Below, one piece after another: positions 44,167 to 53,574 of a stretch of DNA of 64,000 nucleotides (its first letter is position 1; every line of letters starts with the position of its first letter). The position numbers and the translations under genes are program-made. The notes beneath the pieces were generated by a model that did not search any database, was not told the DNA's origin, and saw only the letters and a program-made list of their open reading frames with translations. The stretch is from NCBI RefSeq assembly GCF_046533115.1, contig NZ_JAJQRC010000011.1:16789-80788 (forward strand), written 5' to 3'. The stretch comes from JAIRMO01 sp046533115 (GTDB lineage: Bacteria > Spirochaetota > Spirochaetia > Treponematales > Breznakiellaceae).

Positions 44167-45780
44167 ATGAAACTGAACAATGCGGACTTACAGAACAAAG
44201 CGGTCTGGGAAAAGGCGGGGTTTCTTTTGCCGCAATTTGATCGGGATGCCATGATCCGGGCCACCGGGGAAAGGCCCCAATGGGTACATTTCGGGGCGGG
44301 GAATATTTTCCGGGCCTTTCCCGCGGCCCTGCAGCAGACGCTGCTGGAACAGGGGATCGAACAAACCGGCATCATCGTGGCCGAGGGTTACGATGGGGAG
44401 ATCATTGATCGGGCCTTTTTGCCCTACGACAATCTGAGTTTGGCGGTGACCCTCAAGGCGGACGGTACCATAGAAAAACGGGTGATCGCCAGTATTGCCC
44501 GAGCCCTACGTCTGGACACCCGTGAGGATTTTGAGGCCCTGCGGGGCATCTTCCGTTCCCCGTCCCTACAGATGGTGAGTTTTACCATCACGGAAAAGGG
44601 TTACAGCCTCCAGGGCCGGGGCGGCCTGTTCCCGGAGGTGGAGGCCGATTTCCAAGAGGGGCCCGGATCGCCCAAAAGCTACCTGGGACGCCTGGCCGCC
44701 CTCTGCTATGAGCGGTACCGGGCGGGGAAACTCCCCCTGGCCCTGGTGAGTATGGATAACTGTTCCCATAACGGGGATAAACTTTTCCGGGGGGTGGAAC
44801 CCTTTGCGGTACAGTGGGTTGAAAAGGGCCTTGCGGACCAGGGCTTTTTGGCCTATATCCGGGACCCCGCGCAGGTTTCCTTTCCCTGGAGCATGATCGA
44901 CAAGATCACCCCCCGGCCCGATGAAGGGGTCCGGAAGATGCTGGAAGCCCTGGGCTTTACCGACACCGCGGGGCAGGTTACCGCAAAAAACACCTACATC
45001 GCCCCCTTTGTGAACGCCGAAGAGGCCCAGTACCTGGTGATCGAAGACGCCTTTCCCGCGGGACGCCCCGCTTTGGAACGGGCCGGGGTCCTTTTCACCG
45101 ACCGGGACACGGTAAACCGGGTGGAAAAGATGAAGGTCTGTACCTGCCTTAACCCCCTGCATACCGCCCTGGCGGTCTTCGGCTGTCTCCTGGGCTATAC
45201 CAAGATCAGCGAGGAGATGAAGGACCCGGATCTGGTAAAGCTGGTGGAACAGATCGGCTATGGTGAGGGGCTTCCCGTGGTGGTGGACCCCGGGATCCTT
45301 TCGCCGAAACAGTTCATCGATGAGGTGCTGCGGGTCCGCTTTCCCAACCCCTTTATGCCCGATACTCCCCAGCGGATCGCCACCGACACCTCCCAGAAAA
45401 TTTCCATCCGTTTCGGCGAAACCATCAAGGCCTACCTGGCGGACCCCACGCGAACGGTGGGGGACCTGAAACTCATCCCCCTGGTGCTGGCGGCTTGGCT
45501 CCGTTACCTCCGGGGTCTGGACGACCAGGGCGCGGCCTTTACCGTAAGCCCCGATCCCCTCTACGAAACCCTCTACCCCGCGGTCGCCGATATCAGCCTG
45601 GGGCAAAAGGGCCCCTTCCACCAACGGTTGGAACCGATCCTGTCCAATCCGGCAATCTTTGGGGTGAACCTTTACGAAGCAGGGCTTGGAGAGCAGGTAG
45701 AGACCTATTTCGAGCAACTTTTTGCCGGCCCCGGGGCGGTTCGGAGTACCCTGATCGGGGCTTTGGCTTCGGTAATTTAA
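44167..45780 (+). CDS. uxuB: Fructuronate reductase / mannitol dehydrogenase family
   Basis: 537 residues of the long-chain mannitol dehydrogenase family. HFGAGNIFRAFPAALQQTLL is the N-terminal NAD-binding signature, and VSMDNCSHNGDKL and KMKVCTCLNPLHTALAVFGCLLGY are core motifs. Next to uxuA it most probably reduces D-fructuronate to D-mannonate, the step before mannonate dehydratase. Tagaturonate or mannitol activity is possible. The pathway's isomerase (UxaC) and KDG kinase are not in this window. Confidence 0.88.
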   Translation: MKLNNADLQNKAVWEKAGFLLPQFDRDAMIRATGERPQWVHFGAGNIFRAFPAALQQTLLEQGIEQTGIIVAEGYDGEIIDRAFLPYDNLSLAVTLKADGTIEKRVIASIARALRLDTREDFEALRGIFRSPSLQMVSFTITEKGYSLQGRGGLFPEVEADFQEGPGSPKSYLGRLAALCYERYRAGKLPLALVSMDNCSHNGDKLFRGVEPFAVQWVEKGLADQGFLAYIRDPAQVSFPWSMIDKITPRPDEGVRKMLEALGFTDTAGQVTAKNTYIAPFVNAEEAQYLVIEDAFPAGRPALERAGVLFTDRDTVNRVEKMKVCTCLNPLHTALAVFGCLLGYTKISEEMKDPDLVKLVEQIGYGEGLPVVVDPGILSPKQFIDEVLRVRFPNPFMPDTPQRIATDTSQKISIRFGETIKAYLADPTRTVGDLKLIPLVLAAWLRYLRGLDDQGAAFTVSPDPLYETLYPAVADISLGQKGPFHQRLEPILSNPAIFGVNLYEAGLGEQVETYFEQLFAGPGAVRSTLIGALASVI

Positions 45781-45787
45781 ACGGGAA

Positions 45788-46260
45788 GTTAACCACGAAC
45801 CACACGAACAAAGGAGAGAAATAGTAAGAAATAACCACAAAGGCGAAGAAGGGGGAGAAGAGTTAGGAGAGAGGAATGAGGAGAGGTGTTTCTTCCTGTT
45901 GGGGCATAAGCGGAATATCGGAGCAAAAGATAGAAAAAACACGAACCTCCCGAACACCACGAACAAAGAGGAAGAAATAACCACAAAGGCGAATAAGGCG
46001 AAGAAGGAAAGGAAGAAAAGTTAGGAGAGAGGAATGAGGAGAGGTGTTTCTTCCCGTTGGGGCATAAGCGGAATATCGGAGCAAAGGACGTGTAGAGCCT
46101 GTCAATAGTTCGTGATTACACGCTTCAATTCTTCACTCTCCTATCTCCTATCTCCTCTCTTAACTCTTCTTCCCTTCTGCGCCTTCGTGGTAAATTTCTT
46201 AATTCGTCTTAATTCCGTATGTGAAGACCCGTTGGTTTCAAAACGTACTTTTTTTTAAGA
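45788..46260. repeat. Complex intergenic palindrome with GTGGTTAA arms
   Basis: The 569-bp gap 45781-46349 has no gene. It begins with TTAACCACGAACCACACGAAC and CCACAAAGGCGAAGAAGG arms, contains purine-rich AGTTAGGAGAGAGGAATGAGG stretches, and ends with a complementary pyrimidine arm (46128-46200) including CTGCGCCTTCGTGGTAAATT. It thus mixes the two palindrome types seen elsewhere. It separates uxuB from the rhamnosidase gene. Confidence 0.7.
45862..46088 (+). repeat. 69-bp direct repeat
   Basis: 45862-45930 and 46020-46088 are identical except for two transitions (by eye). Both begin GTTAGGAGAGAGGAATGAGG and include GGGGCATAAGCGGAATATCG. The flanking CCACAAAGGCGAA segments are also repeated, so the duplicated unit may be ~110 bp. 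Confidence 0.85.
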
Positions 46261-46349
46261 CCACTTTAGATTATTCTATGAGGAAGTATTGATTTATTCA
46301 TTGACCGGCCGGAGCCGGCGGGGTGTATCATTCCATCATGGAGGAACTT

Positions 46350-49016
46350 ATGGTACGTTTGAAGGATCTTCGGGTAGAATATCGGACTAATCCGATTGAT
46401 GTGGGTACCGGTACGCCCCGGTTTAGCTGGAAAATTGAATCCGATGGCCAAGGGGTCAAGCAAAGCGCTTATACGATTGAAGCTGCGTTGGATGGCGGAT
46501 TCGGTTCTCTCCTCTGGCAAAGCGGGAAGGTCCCCTCCCGGGAATCCCACCTGGTACCGTATGGGGGTGCGCCCCTGGAATCGGCGAAACGGTATTTTTG
46601 GCGGGTAAAAGTCTGGGACAACCAGGGCGCGGAAAGCCCCTGGAGCGAAACTGCCTTTTTTGAAACCACCCTGCTCAGGGCCGATGAGTGGCAGGCGGTC
46701 TTTATCAGCGCCGAGGATGAAAACGCCGGGGCAAGTTCCGCGGGGACCCTGCTGCGGAAGGAATTTGTTTTATCCGCCGGCATCAAGTCCGCCCGGCTGT
46801 ATGTGAGCGCCAAGGGATTATACCGGGCTGTGGTGAACGGCCGCCGGGCAGGGGCCGAGGTGTTGAGTCCCGGCTGGACAGAATACCGGGAACGCATCCT
46901 CTTTCAAACCTATGAAGTAACGGACGCCGTGAGCCCCGGAGCCAATGTCCTGGGCCTGATGGTGGGCCCCGGCTGGTACAAGGGGGACCTCGCCAGTTGG
47001 GTTGGCAAGCGGAACGTCTTTGGAAAACGTACCGCCGTAATCGCCCAGCTCCGGGTGGAGTACGACGACGGCAGGGTGGAGTTTATCCCCACCGACGCAA
47101 GCTGGCAGGGGGCGCCGGGCCCGGTGGTGTATTCGGAGATCTACCACGGCGAAACCTATGACGCCCGGCTGGAACAGCCCGGCTGGGACCGGCCCGGTTT
47201 CGCCGGGACCGGCTGGAAGCCCGCTGCGGTCGAAAGCAGGGACACGGGGATCCTGCGGCCCCAGGACGGCCCCCCGGTAAAGGAGCAGGAACGCCTCAAA
47301 CCCCTTTCTCTTTTCACCACCCCCCAGGGGGAGCGGGTGATCGATTTCGGTCAGAACCTATCAGGCTGGGTACGGTTTAAGGTGCAGGGCAAAGCCGGGG
47401 ACCGGGTAAAGCTCCGCCACGCCGAAATATTGGATGCGGCGGGAAATTTTTACACCGAAAATCTGCGGCGCGCCAGACAGACCATCGAATACACCCTCAA
47501 GGGCGGCGAGCCTGAAACCTATGCGCCCTTCTTTACCTTCCAGGGCTTCCGGTACATCGCCGTTGACGAATACCCCGGTACGGTGGATATTCATAACTTT
47601 GAGGCAATCGCCATCTATTCGGACATGCGTCCCGCCGGGGAATTTACCTGTTCCTATCCGAAACTCAACCAGTTTATCAACAATGTCCGCTGGAGTATGA
47701 AGGACAATTTTGTGGACATTCCCACCGATTGTCCCCAGCGGGATGAACGGCTGGGGTGGACCGGGGACGCGGAGATCTTCTGCCGGGCCGCCGCTTACTT
47801 CATGGAGATCGCCCCCTTCTTCAAAAAATGGCTCCGGGACCTTGCCATAAGCCAGCTTCCCGACGGCCAGGTTCCCCATGTGGTGCCCGATGTCCTTAAA
47901 AACATAGCCAACGTGGATGATAATATTACCCAGGAAGCGGGGGCCACCGCCTGGGCCGATGCGGCGGTGATCATCCCCTGGACCATCTACACCTATTTCG
48001 GTGACCGGGAGATCCTGGAGGAACAGTACCCCTCCATGAAGAAATGGGTTGAATACATCCGCGGCGTTGCCCAGGACGGGCTTTTGTTCAATACCGGTTT
48101 CCATTTTGGCGATTGGGTTGCCCTGGATGCCAAAGAGGGCAGTTACTTCGGTGCTACCCCCAATGATCTGACCGCCACCGCCTTTTACGCCTATTCCACC
48201 TCCCTGCTGGCCCGGTCGGCGGCGATCCTCGGCAAAACAGAAGACGCGAAGAAGTACCAAAAACTTCGGGAGGATATTGGGGAAGCCTACCAAAAGGAAT
48301 TTTTTACCCCCGCAGGGCGGCTCGCCGCCTCGACCCAGACCGCCCACATCCTCTCCCTGGCCTTTGACCTCGTGCCGGCGGCCTATAAACAACGCACCGT
48401 GGATACCCTGGTTTCCCTTATCGGGGAGCAGAACAATCATCTGACCACGGGCTTTGTGGGTACCCCCTTTGTGTGTCAGGTCCTGGCGGATAACGGCCGC
48501 CTGGATCTGGCCTATGAGCTGCTGCTAAAAGAAGATTTCCCCTCCTGGCTCTACCAGGTTACCATGGGGGCCACCACGATCTGGGAGCATTGGGACGGCC
48601 TAAAGCCCGACGGGACCATGTGGAGCCCGGACATGAATTCCTTCAATCACTACGCCTATGGCGCGATAAGCGACTGGGTGTTCAGTACCGTGGGCGGCCT
48701 GGACACGGACCGGGAAAACCCCGCCTTTGCCCACAGCATACTCCGGCCCTGTCCCGGCGGCGGCATCACCTGGGCGGAGACCACATACGAATCGGTCTAC
48801 GGCCTCATCGCCCTGCGCTGGGAGATCGCGGGCGGGAAGATCACCCTATCGGTGACCATACCGGCCAACACCGAAGCGGAACTTACCCTGCCTCGGGCAG
48901 TACCGGGCAGCATCGGCGGCCTAGCCTTTGCCCCGGCCAAGGGTGGCGCAGCAGCGGTACTCGGTTCCGGGAGTTATTCCTTTGCGTATCCCTGGCAGGA
49001 GCAGCCTATTACTTAG
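46350..49016 (+). CDS. Alpha-L-rhamnosidase, GH78
   Basis: 888 residues. N-terminal beta domains (LKDLRVEYRTNPIDVGTGTP; FSWKIES), then the (alpha/alpha)6 catalytic domain with DCPQRDERLGWTGDAEIF (the Glu is the presumed general acid) and GATTIWEHWDGLKPDG (presumed general base Glu). It releases terminal L-rhamnose from plant glycosides or pectin fragments. No signal peptide, so probably cytoplasmic, acting on imported oligosaccharides. Frames open at 46323 and 46338, but GGAGG (46340-46344) supports the ATG at 46350. The stop overlaps the convergent regulator's stop. Confidence 0.93.
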   Translation: MVRLKDLRVEYRTNPIDVGTGTPRFSWKIESDGQGVKQSAYTIEAALDGGFGSLLWQSGKVPSRESHLVPYGGAPLESAKRYFWRVKVWDNQGAESPWSETAFFETTLLRADEWQAVFISAEDENAGASSAGTLLRKEFVLSAGIKSARLYVSAKGLYRAVVNGRRAGAEVLSPGWTEYRERILFQTYEVTDAVSPGANVLGLMVGPGWYKGDLASWVGKRNVFGKRTAVIAQLRVEYDDGRVEFIPTDASWQGAPGPVVYSEIYHGETYDARLEQPGWDRPGFAGTGWKPAAVESRDTGILRPQDGPPVKEQERLKPLSLFTTPQGERVIDFGQNLSGWVRFKVQGKAGDRVKLRHAEILDAAGNFYTENLRRARQTIEYTLKGGEPETYAPFFTFQGFRYIAVDEYPGTVDIHNFEAIAIYSDMRPAGEFTCSYPKLNQFINNVRWSMKDNFVDIPTDCPQRDERLGWTGDAEIFCRAAAYFMEIAPFFKKWLRDLAISQLPDGQVPHVVPDVLKNIANVDDNITQEAGATAWADAAVIIPWTIYTYFGDREILEEQYPSMKKWVEYIRGVAQDGLLFNTGFHFGDWVALDAKEGSYFGATPNDLTATAFYAYSTSLLARSAAILGKTEDAKKYQKLREDIGEAYQKEFFTPAGRLAASTQTAHILSLAFDLVPAAYKQRTVDTLVSLIGEQNNHLTTGFVGTPFVCQVLADNGRLDLAYELLLKEDFPSWLYQVTMGATTIWEHWDGLKPDGTMWSPDMNSFNHYAYGAISDWVFSTVGGLDTDRENPAFAHSILRPCPGGGITWAETTYESVYGLIALRWEIAGGKITLSVTIPANTEAELTLPRAVPGSIGGLAFAPAKGGAAAVLGSGSYSFAYPWQEQPIT

Positions 49017-50500
49017 TATGAAGTTGTATTGATCCGGATATAGTCTGAGGGCGATTGTCCGGTAACGGAGCGGAAGACACGGCTGAAATAAAACTGATCC
49101 GTAAAGCCGGCCAGGGCGGCGGCATCTTTGATCAGGGTGTCTTTCTCCAAAAGATAGTCCTTGGCCTTTTCGATCCTGAGGGAGGTAAGATAATTGTTAA
49201 AGGAAAGGCTCGTATATTTTCTGAAAAGGCGGCTCATGTAGGTTTGGGAGATCCCAAAATGTTTACATAACGATTGCAGCGTTACGGTTTCGTTCCCGTG
49301 GGCGTTGAGGTATTCCCGGATAAGCTCAAAAAATTCAGGGGTATCCACCTTGCTGATCCGCTGCCGGGGGTCGGGCAGTAATTTTTCCAGAATGAAAAGC
49401 AGGCTCTCCCGGAGTTCCTCATAGGAAGCGGCGTAAAAAAACGCGTCGTCGATCATAAATTCAAAGCCCTCATCCCCGGCGGAATTTTTAAATTCCCGGC
49501 GCAGCGTATCAAAGATCGACCGCACCGTTTCTTCCACATATAATTGGGTTTGTCCCTGGGCTTCCCATTTTTTCAACTGCTCCACTAATAAAGACCGGAC
49601 AAGCTCGATTTTGTTTTCTTTGAGGTAATAGCCGAGCCGCTGCTTGAGTTCCCCGTCGGGCGGGGGATAGTTAACGCGCTGTTTACCATGGTGGGCGCCC
49701 ACGGCGATAAGCTGGGTTTTTCCGATTACCAAACGGCGGTCCAGGGCGGCATAGAGGGCGGTGATTATTTCCGGCAGCTCCTCAATGGGAAACGCCTCAT
49801 GCCACACCACGGTGGTGGTGTATCCCGGTACATCCCGGTGCAGCCAATTTGCCGCTTCCAAAACCGAAGCCGAAAAATAAGAGGCTCCGGATGCAAGACG
49901 GAAGTTTTCCATCTCATCCCGTCCGTACATATCAATGGTTTCCCCTTCAACCCGGCATTGGGCCTGGGCAAACATATTGCAGCGGAACCGGCCCGGGAGT
50001 CCGTTTTTTCTGCTGATCGCCGCGGTATAGTCCGAAGCGGGGAACTGTTTTTTCAGGGCCTCCCGGTCAGGGGGCTCGTTATTGATGAGGGAGTGGACCA
50101 GGGGCAGCAACCGCTGGCCTATGGCGTCGTTGAGGAGGGGAATGATCCGGTTCAACGCAACGGTCATTGACTGGGGACTTATGGGTTTGAGGAGATAATC
50201 GGCGGCCCCGTATTGCAGGGCGGTCCGGGCATACTCAAAATCCTGGTAGCCCGAGAGGATCATGGTTTTCACCTGGGGCAGCTCCCGGTGGAGCTGCACG
50301 ATCAACTCCAGGCCGTCCATTATGGGCATCCTGATATCGGTGAGGAGCAGATCCGGATGGTAAACCTGCGCCAGGGCAAGGCCCGCCGCCCCGTTGTCCC
50401 CGTCGGCAACGATCTCAAATTGGGGGCAGTAGAGCCGGATAATATCGTGGATGTTTTCCGCTGCCGCGGGTTCATCCTCCACCAGCACGATACGGTACAT
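49013..50500 (-). CDS. YesN-like response regulator with AraC DNA-binding domain
   Basis: 495 residues. REC domain with Asp55 (LLLTDIRMPIMDG), a long middle region, and a C-terminal AraC/XylS double helix-turn-helix (LQSLCKHFGISQTYMSRLFRKY; DYLLEKDTLIKDAAALAGFTDQFYFSRVF). It pairs with the kinase encoded 3 bp upstream. In Bacillus, YesMN-type systems control rhamnogalacturonan use, so the rhamnosidase next door is a natural target (inference). Confidence 0.92.
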   Translation of the reverse strand: MYRIVLVEDEPAAAENIHDIIRLYCPQFEIVADGDNGAAGLALAQVYHPDLLLTDIRMPIMDGLELIVQLHRELPQVKTMILSGYQDFEYARTALQYGAADYLLKPISPQSMTVALNRIIPLLNDAIGQRLLPLVHSLINNEPPDREALKKQFPASDYTAAISRKNGLPGRFRCNMFAQAQCRVEGETIDMYGRDEMENFRLASGASYFSASVLEAANWLHRDVPGYTTTVVWHEAFPIEELPEIITALYAALDRRLVIGKTQLIAVGAHHGKQRVNYPPPDGELKQRLGYYLKENKIELVRSLLVEQLKKWEAQGQTQLYVEETVRSIFDTLRREFKNSAGDEGFEFMIDDAFFYAASYEELRESLLFILEKLLPDPRQRISKVDTPEFFELIREYLNAHGNETVTLQSLCKHFGISQTYMSRLFRKYTSLSFNNYLTSLRIEKAKDYLLEKDTLIKDAAALAGFTDQFYFSRVFRSVTGQSPSDYIRINTTSY

Positions 50501-50503
50501 ACC

Positions 50504-52327
50504 TCAACCTTCCGCCGGCGCCGGCAGCCGGAGATTCCGGGTAACCGGCTCGGGACTTTTCTGCATGCCGATGGTAACCACCGCTCCCTCCGCGGCATTG
50601 GCAAGCCGGAAGATCACGGTATCGCCGAATAAGATCAAAAACCGGGTGTATATGTTAAGCAGCCCCATCCCGCCGATATCCAAATTCAAATTTGCCTCCC
50701 CTACCCGGCTTTTTATTTCCGCCATCCGCTTTTCCAGCGCCGCTTTCCCGGTTTCGGAAAAGCCCCCGCCGTTGTCCCGTACCTCCATATACCAGTAATC
50801 CCCCGCTATCCAGCCCCGCACCGACAGGACCATGATCCGGGGGGAATTTTTAAACCCATGGGTAATGGAATTTTCAATAAACTGCTGCAACACGATTTTG
50901 GGGATCCGTTGTTCCAGTACCGCTTCCGCTACCTCAATGGTGTATTCCAGCTTATCCCGGTACCGGGTTTTGAGCAGGTAGAGGTAACCCTCCAGGTAGT
51001 CCAGTTCTTCCCGGATGGTCACCAGCCGTTGGGAGGTACCCGCGGCATACCGGAGCATGGAGGCGAGTTTTTCGCAGATCCCGCAGATCTCCTCATCATG
51101 GTTGATCACCCCCCGGTGGGATATAACGTTAAGCACATTGTAGATAAAGTGAGGGTTAACCTGGGCCTGGAGGGCGTCGAATTCCGCCTGCAGGTGGAGC
51201 AGGCTCATCTGTTCTTCCTGGCGGAGGGCGTGGTTAAGCCGCTTCAGCAGGTGATTGTAACTGTTACAGAGCTGGACAAATTCATCATCGGTGTATTCAA
51301 TAACCATCCCGCGAGCGGGACCATGGTCAAGGTTGTCCAAATTCGTCTGCTCTATCCGGGTGATAAGCTGCCCTATGGGAGCGGTTACCCGCAGGGATAA
51401 TAAGCGGATCACCAGGATCGATACCAGGCAGATGAACAGGGCCATGATTATGGTAACCCGGGTGATGTCTTTAACCGCCGCGGCCATGGTTTCCCTTCCC
51501 TGGACGACCATAGTATACGTGTCGGTATAGGAGGAATAATAGGAAGCGGCGATGTTTTCCCCTATTTTGGATACCGGCGGCCCCTCCAAGCCGGGCTTGG
51601 TTTTGACCAACTGTTGCAGTGCGGCGTTGGTATCGCCGCCAAGCTGCGAATAGAACACCTCCCCCCTGCCGTTGATCACCGCCACTTTGACCGCCCCATC
51701 CTTGTTGAGGCGGTACAGGTCCTCCAGAATATGTTCCGGCTTTTGCACTTCGATATACGCGGCACGGTTATTGCCCATGATAAGCCGGACTATGCTGAAT
51801 ACCCGCCGGGGATTCCGGTAATCCCAGGGGTCGTCATAAGCGGGGAACAGGATCGCCCTGCCCTGGGCCGCATCCACCCTGGTGATGTCGGGGATACCGG
51901 TAAGGGCGGCGTCTCCATCGGGAATGGTCGGCGACTGAAGGTTGCTGCTCAAGAGGTCGCCGTATTCGGTAAAAAAAGACACCCGGTGGAAATTCACGTT
52001 ATTACAATAGGTGGAAAGGGCAGTCCGGATCTCCTGTTTTGCCTGGGTAATAAGGGAATGTCCCTGTCCGCTCCGATCCGCCCGGGCAAGGGTGGTCATG
52101 GCGGAGAGGGTCTTGCTGTCGGAGAGGAGAAATTCGGTGATAAAGACCATGGGCCGCACAGCTTCATCGAGCTGATGGGACATATTTTTGCTAAGCACAT
52201 CCAGGTCCTGGCGGGTAAGGGTTTCCAGGTGTTTCAGGTTGTAGATCTCGAAGATAAAGGCTATCACTATTATAAGGGCGGTAACCAAAAGAGAATAACT
52301 GATCATAAGTCTGGACCTGAAACGCAT
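50504..52327 (-). CDS. YesM-like sensor histidine kinase
   Basis: 607 residues. An N-terminal membrane helix (~8-28), a large extracellular sensor (~30-285), a second helix (ITRVTIIMALFICLVSILVI), HAMP, then a His_kinase domain with QAQVNPHFIYNVLNVISHRG (His of NPHF) and an ATPase domain (VLQQFIENSITHGF; DNGGGF; GGMGLLNIYTRF). It likely senses a sugar and phosphorylates the adjacent YesN-like regulator. No Shine-Dalgarno is visible; TATAAT ends 5 bp before the ATG, so a leaderless start is possible. Confidence 0.92.
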   Translation of the reverse strand: MRFRSRLMISYSLLVTALIIVIAFIFEIYNLKHLETLTRQDLDVLSKNMSHQLDEAVRPMVFITEFLLSDSKTLSAMTTLARADRSGQGHSLITQAKQEIRTALSTYCNNVNFHRVSFFTEYGDLLSSNLQSPTIPDGDAALTGIPDITRVDAAQGRAILFPAYDDPWDYRNPRRVFSIVRLIMGNNRAAYIEVQKPEHILEDLYRLNKDGAVKVAVINGRGEVFYSQLGGDTNAALQQLVKTKPGLEGPPVSKIGENIAASYYSSYTDTYTMVVQGRETMAAAVKDITRVTIIMALFICLVSILVIRLLSLRVTAPIGQLITRIEQTNLDNLDHGPARGMVIEYTDDEFVQLCNSYNHLLKRLNHALRQEEQMSLLHLQAEFDALQAQVNPHFIYNVLNVISHRGVINHDEEICGICEKLASMLRYAAGTSQRLVTIREELDYLEGYLYLLKTRYRDKLEYTIEVAEAVLEQRIPKIVLQQFIENSITHGFKNSPRIMVLSVRGWIAGDYWYMEVRDNGGGFSETGKAALEKRMAEIKSRVGEANLNLDIGGMGLLNIYTRFLILFGDTVIFRLANAAEGAVVTIGMQKSPEPVTRNLRLPAPAEG

Positions 52328-52601
52328 AGCTTATTATAGGGTACGAATTTTTTTTTGTATAGAAAAATTTTTCCCCAAAACAATTTTTGCTGGATTTTTC
52401 ATTATCGATTATTGGATTATCCATGGGCCGGACACACATGGGATCTGAAATTGAAGGAATTTTAACAAAAACAACCCATGCGGTCTCCTTACTATAAATA
52501 TACCATAAAAAGGGATCATGTATATTCCTGTGCCGGATTTTTCAACACCATATACCGGGTCCGGCATCCCCTCTGTTTTCCATGGAGAATTTCACCAAGG
52601 A

Positions 52602-52934
52602 CTAATGTGCAGCGGCAATTTCATCAATGATAGCTTTTTCTACGAAGCTGTTTATTGAGATTTTTAGTTTTCTGGCTTTTATTGCCACCTCTTTATGCAG
52701 CTCCGGTGACAATCGCAGATTGAATTTTCCTGAATAGGGTTTTTCCGGCTCCACCCCTTCTTCTTTACACCATGCCAGATAATCTTCAACGGAATCCTTA
52801 AACGCCTTTTCGATCTCCGCCGCGGTGGTTCCCTGGAAGGTAATAACATCCCTGGTATTTATAATATCACCATGGAACAATTTCGCTTCCGCGTCATATT
52901 CAACGGTTCCTAAATATCCTTTATACTCCATCAT
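52602..52934 (-). CDS. hicB: HicB-family antitoxin
   Basis: 110 residues. N-terminal HicB fold (YKGYLGTVEYDAEAKLFHGDI, TFQGTTAAEIEKAFKDSVEDYL) and a C-terminal ribbon-helix-helix (FNLRLSPELHKEVAIKARKL). It neutralises HicA by protein contact and probably represses the operon. It follows hicA with a 4-bp overlap, i.e. toxin-first order. Confidence 0.93.
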   Translation of the reverse strand: MMEYKGYLGTVEYDAEAKLFHGDIINTRDVITFQGTTAAEIEKAFKDSVEDYLAWCKEEGVEPEKPYSGKFNLRLSPELHKEVAIKARKLKISINSFVEKAIIDEIAAAH

Positions 52935-53185
52935 GGCTCAACCCCCGCATTCTCCAAAAATCTTCTTACAGAGCTAACGGCGCCCTTATCGGTTGTCTTC
53001 CGGGGATGCGGCCGGTGAAACACCGCCCGAACCTCTTTAAGTTTAACCCGTAATCTTGATCCCGTTCCCTCCGATATTTCAGCGCCTAAAGCGGTCAAAA
53101 GGCTTTCAATATCCGGCCATAAAATGTTGGATGGTATGGGATTTCTGAATATCAATTCAAAAGTCTTTTGCTGCTTTGAATTCAT
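52931..53185 (-). CDS. hicA: HicA-family mRNA interferase toxin
   Basis: 84 residues of the small dsRBD-like HicA family, which cleaves mRNA. The variant here has TGSRLRVKL where many HicA have GSH, and VFHRPHPRK further on supplying histidines, a known alternative pattern. No Shine-Dalgarno is seen; the ATG starts 6 bp after the -10 box. First gene of the hicAB operon. Confidence 0.88.
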   Translation of the reverse strand: MNSKQQKTFELIFRNPIPSNILWPDIESLLTALGAEISEGTGSRLRVKLKEVRAVFHRPHPRKTTDKGAVSSVRRFLENAGVEP

Positions 53186-53191
53186 GTTTTT

Positions 53192-53220
53192 ATGGTACTA
53201 TATACTGATACCATTGTCAA
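53192..53220 (-). promoter_or_regulatory. hicAB promoter with palindromic operator
   Basis: On the minus strand TTGACA (53215-53220), 17-bp spacer, TACCAT (53192-53197). An inverted repeat ATGGTA (53192-53197 on the plus strand) and TACCAT (53209-53214) coincides with the -10 box and the bases just inside the -35. A ribbon-helix-helix repressor such as HicB bound there would block RNA polymerase. Confidence 0.65.
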
Positions 53221-53262
53221 GGTAATGATGGGGGCGCTTTGGAACAATTCACTTTTTTCCTT

Positions 53263-53340
53263 TTGTGCCGGATTTTTCAGCATTGATTGTTACATCCTCC
53301 ATACACAACGGCAAAATTTCAGTTTTATAATTTTTAATCG
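53263..53340 (+). repeat. ~80-bp dispersed repeat, copy A
   Basis: Starts TTGTGCCGGATTTTTCAGC and continues with CATCCTCCATACACAACGG and an A/T-rich tail. It matches copies B (54335-54416) and C (55445-55526), and a 16-base fragment TGTGCCGGATTTTTCA recurs at 52529-52544. Copy A is the most diverged full copy. Confidence 0.85.
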
Positions 53341-53367
53341 TTATAGCAATCAGGAATGCGGGTGCGG

Positions 53368-53514
53368 CCCGCAGGTTCACGGCTGCAACCCGCAGGTCTA
53401 CGGCTCAAGCCCGCGGGTTCACGGCTCAAGTCCGCAAGGTTACGGCTAAAACCCGCAGGTTCGCGGCTCAAGCCCGCAGGTCTACGGCTCAAACCCGCAA
53501 GGTCACGGCTCAAG
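53368..53514 (+). repeat. 21-bp minisatellite, seven units
   Basis: Seven head-to-tail units of 21 bp, consensus CCCGCAGGTTCACGGCTCAAG, at 53368, 53389, 53410, 53431, 53452, 53473 and 53494, with 1-5 changes each. It lies in the 389-bp gap between hicA and the next gene. Because 21 is a multiple of three, it is open in several frames (heptapeptide SREPAGL on the minus strand), but no ribosome binding site or composition supports a gene. Confidence 0.92.
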
Positions 53515-53574
53515 CCGAGCCGATAAAAAACCAACCGGGGTTTGAAACGGGCTCATATTTATGGAGGTAATCAA

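Noticed and set aside
53192..53449. A plus-strand frame of 85 codons starting in the hicA promoter
   Set aside because: It runs through the promoter, repeat A and the minisatellite and has no coding features.
53334..53534. A minus-strand frame with heptad repeats SREPAGL over the minisatellite
   Set aside because: A 21-bp tandem repeat is automatically open. No Shine-Dalgarno and no family resemblance.
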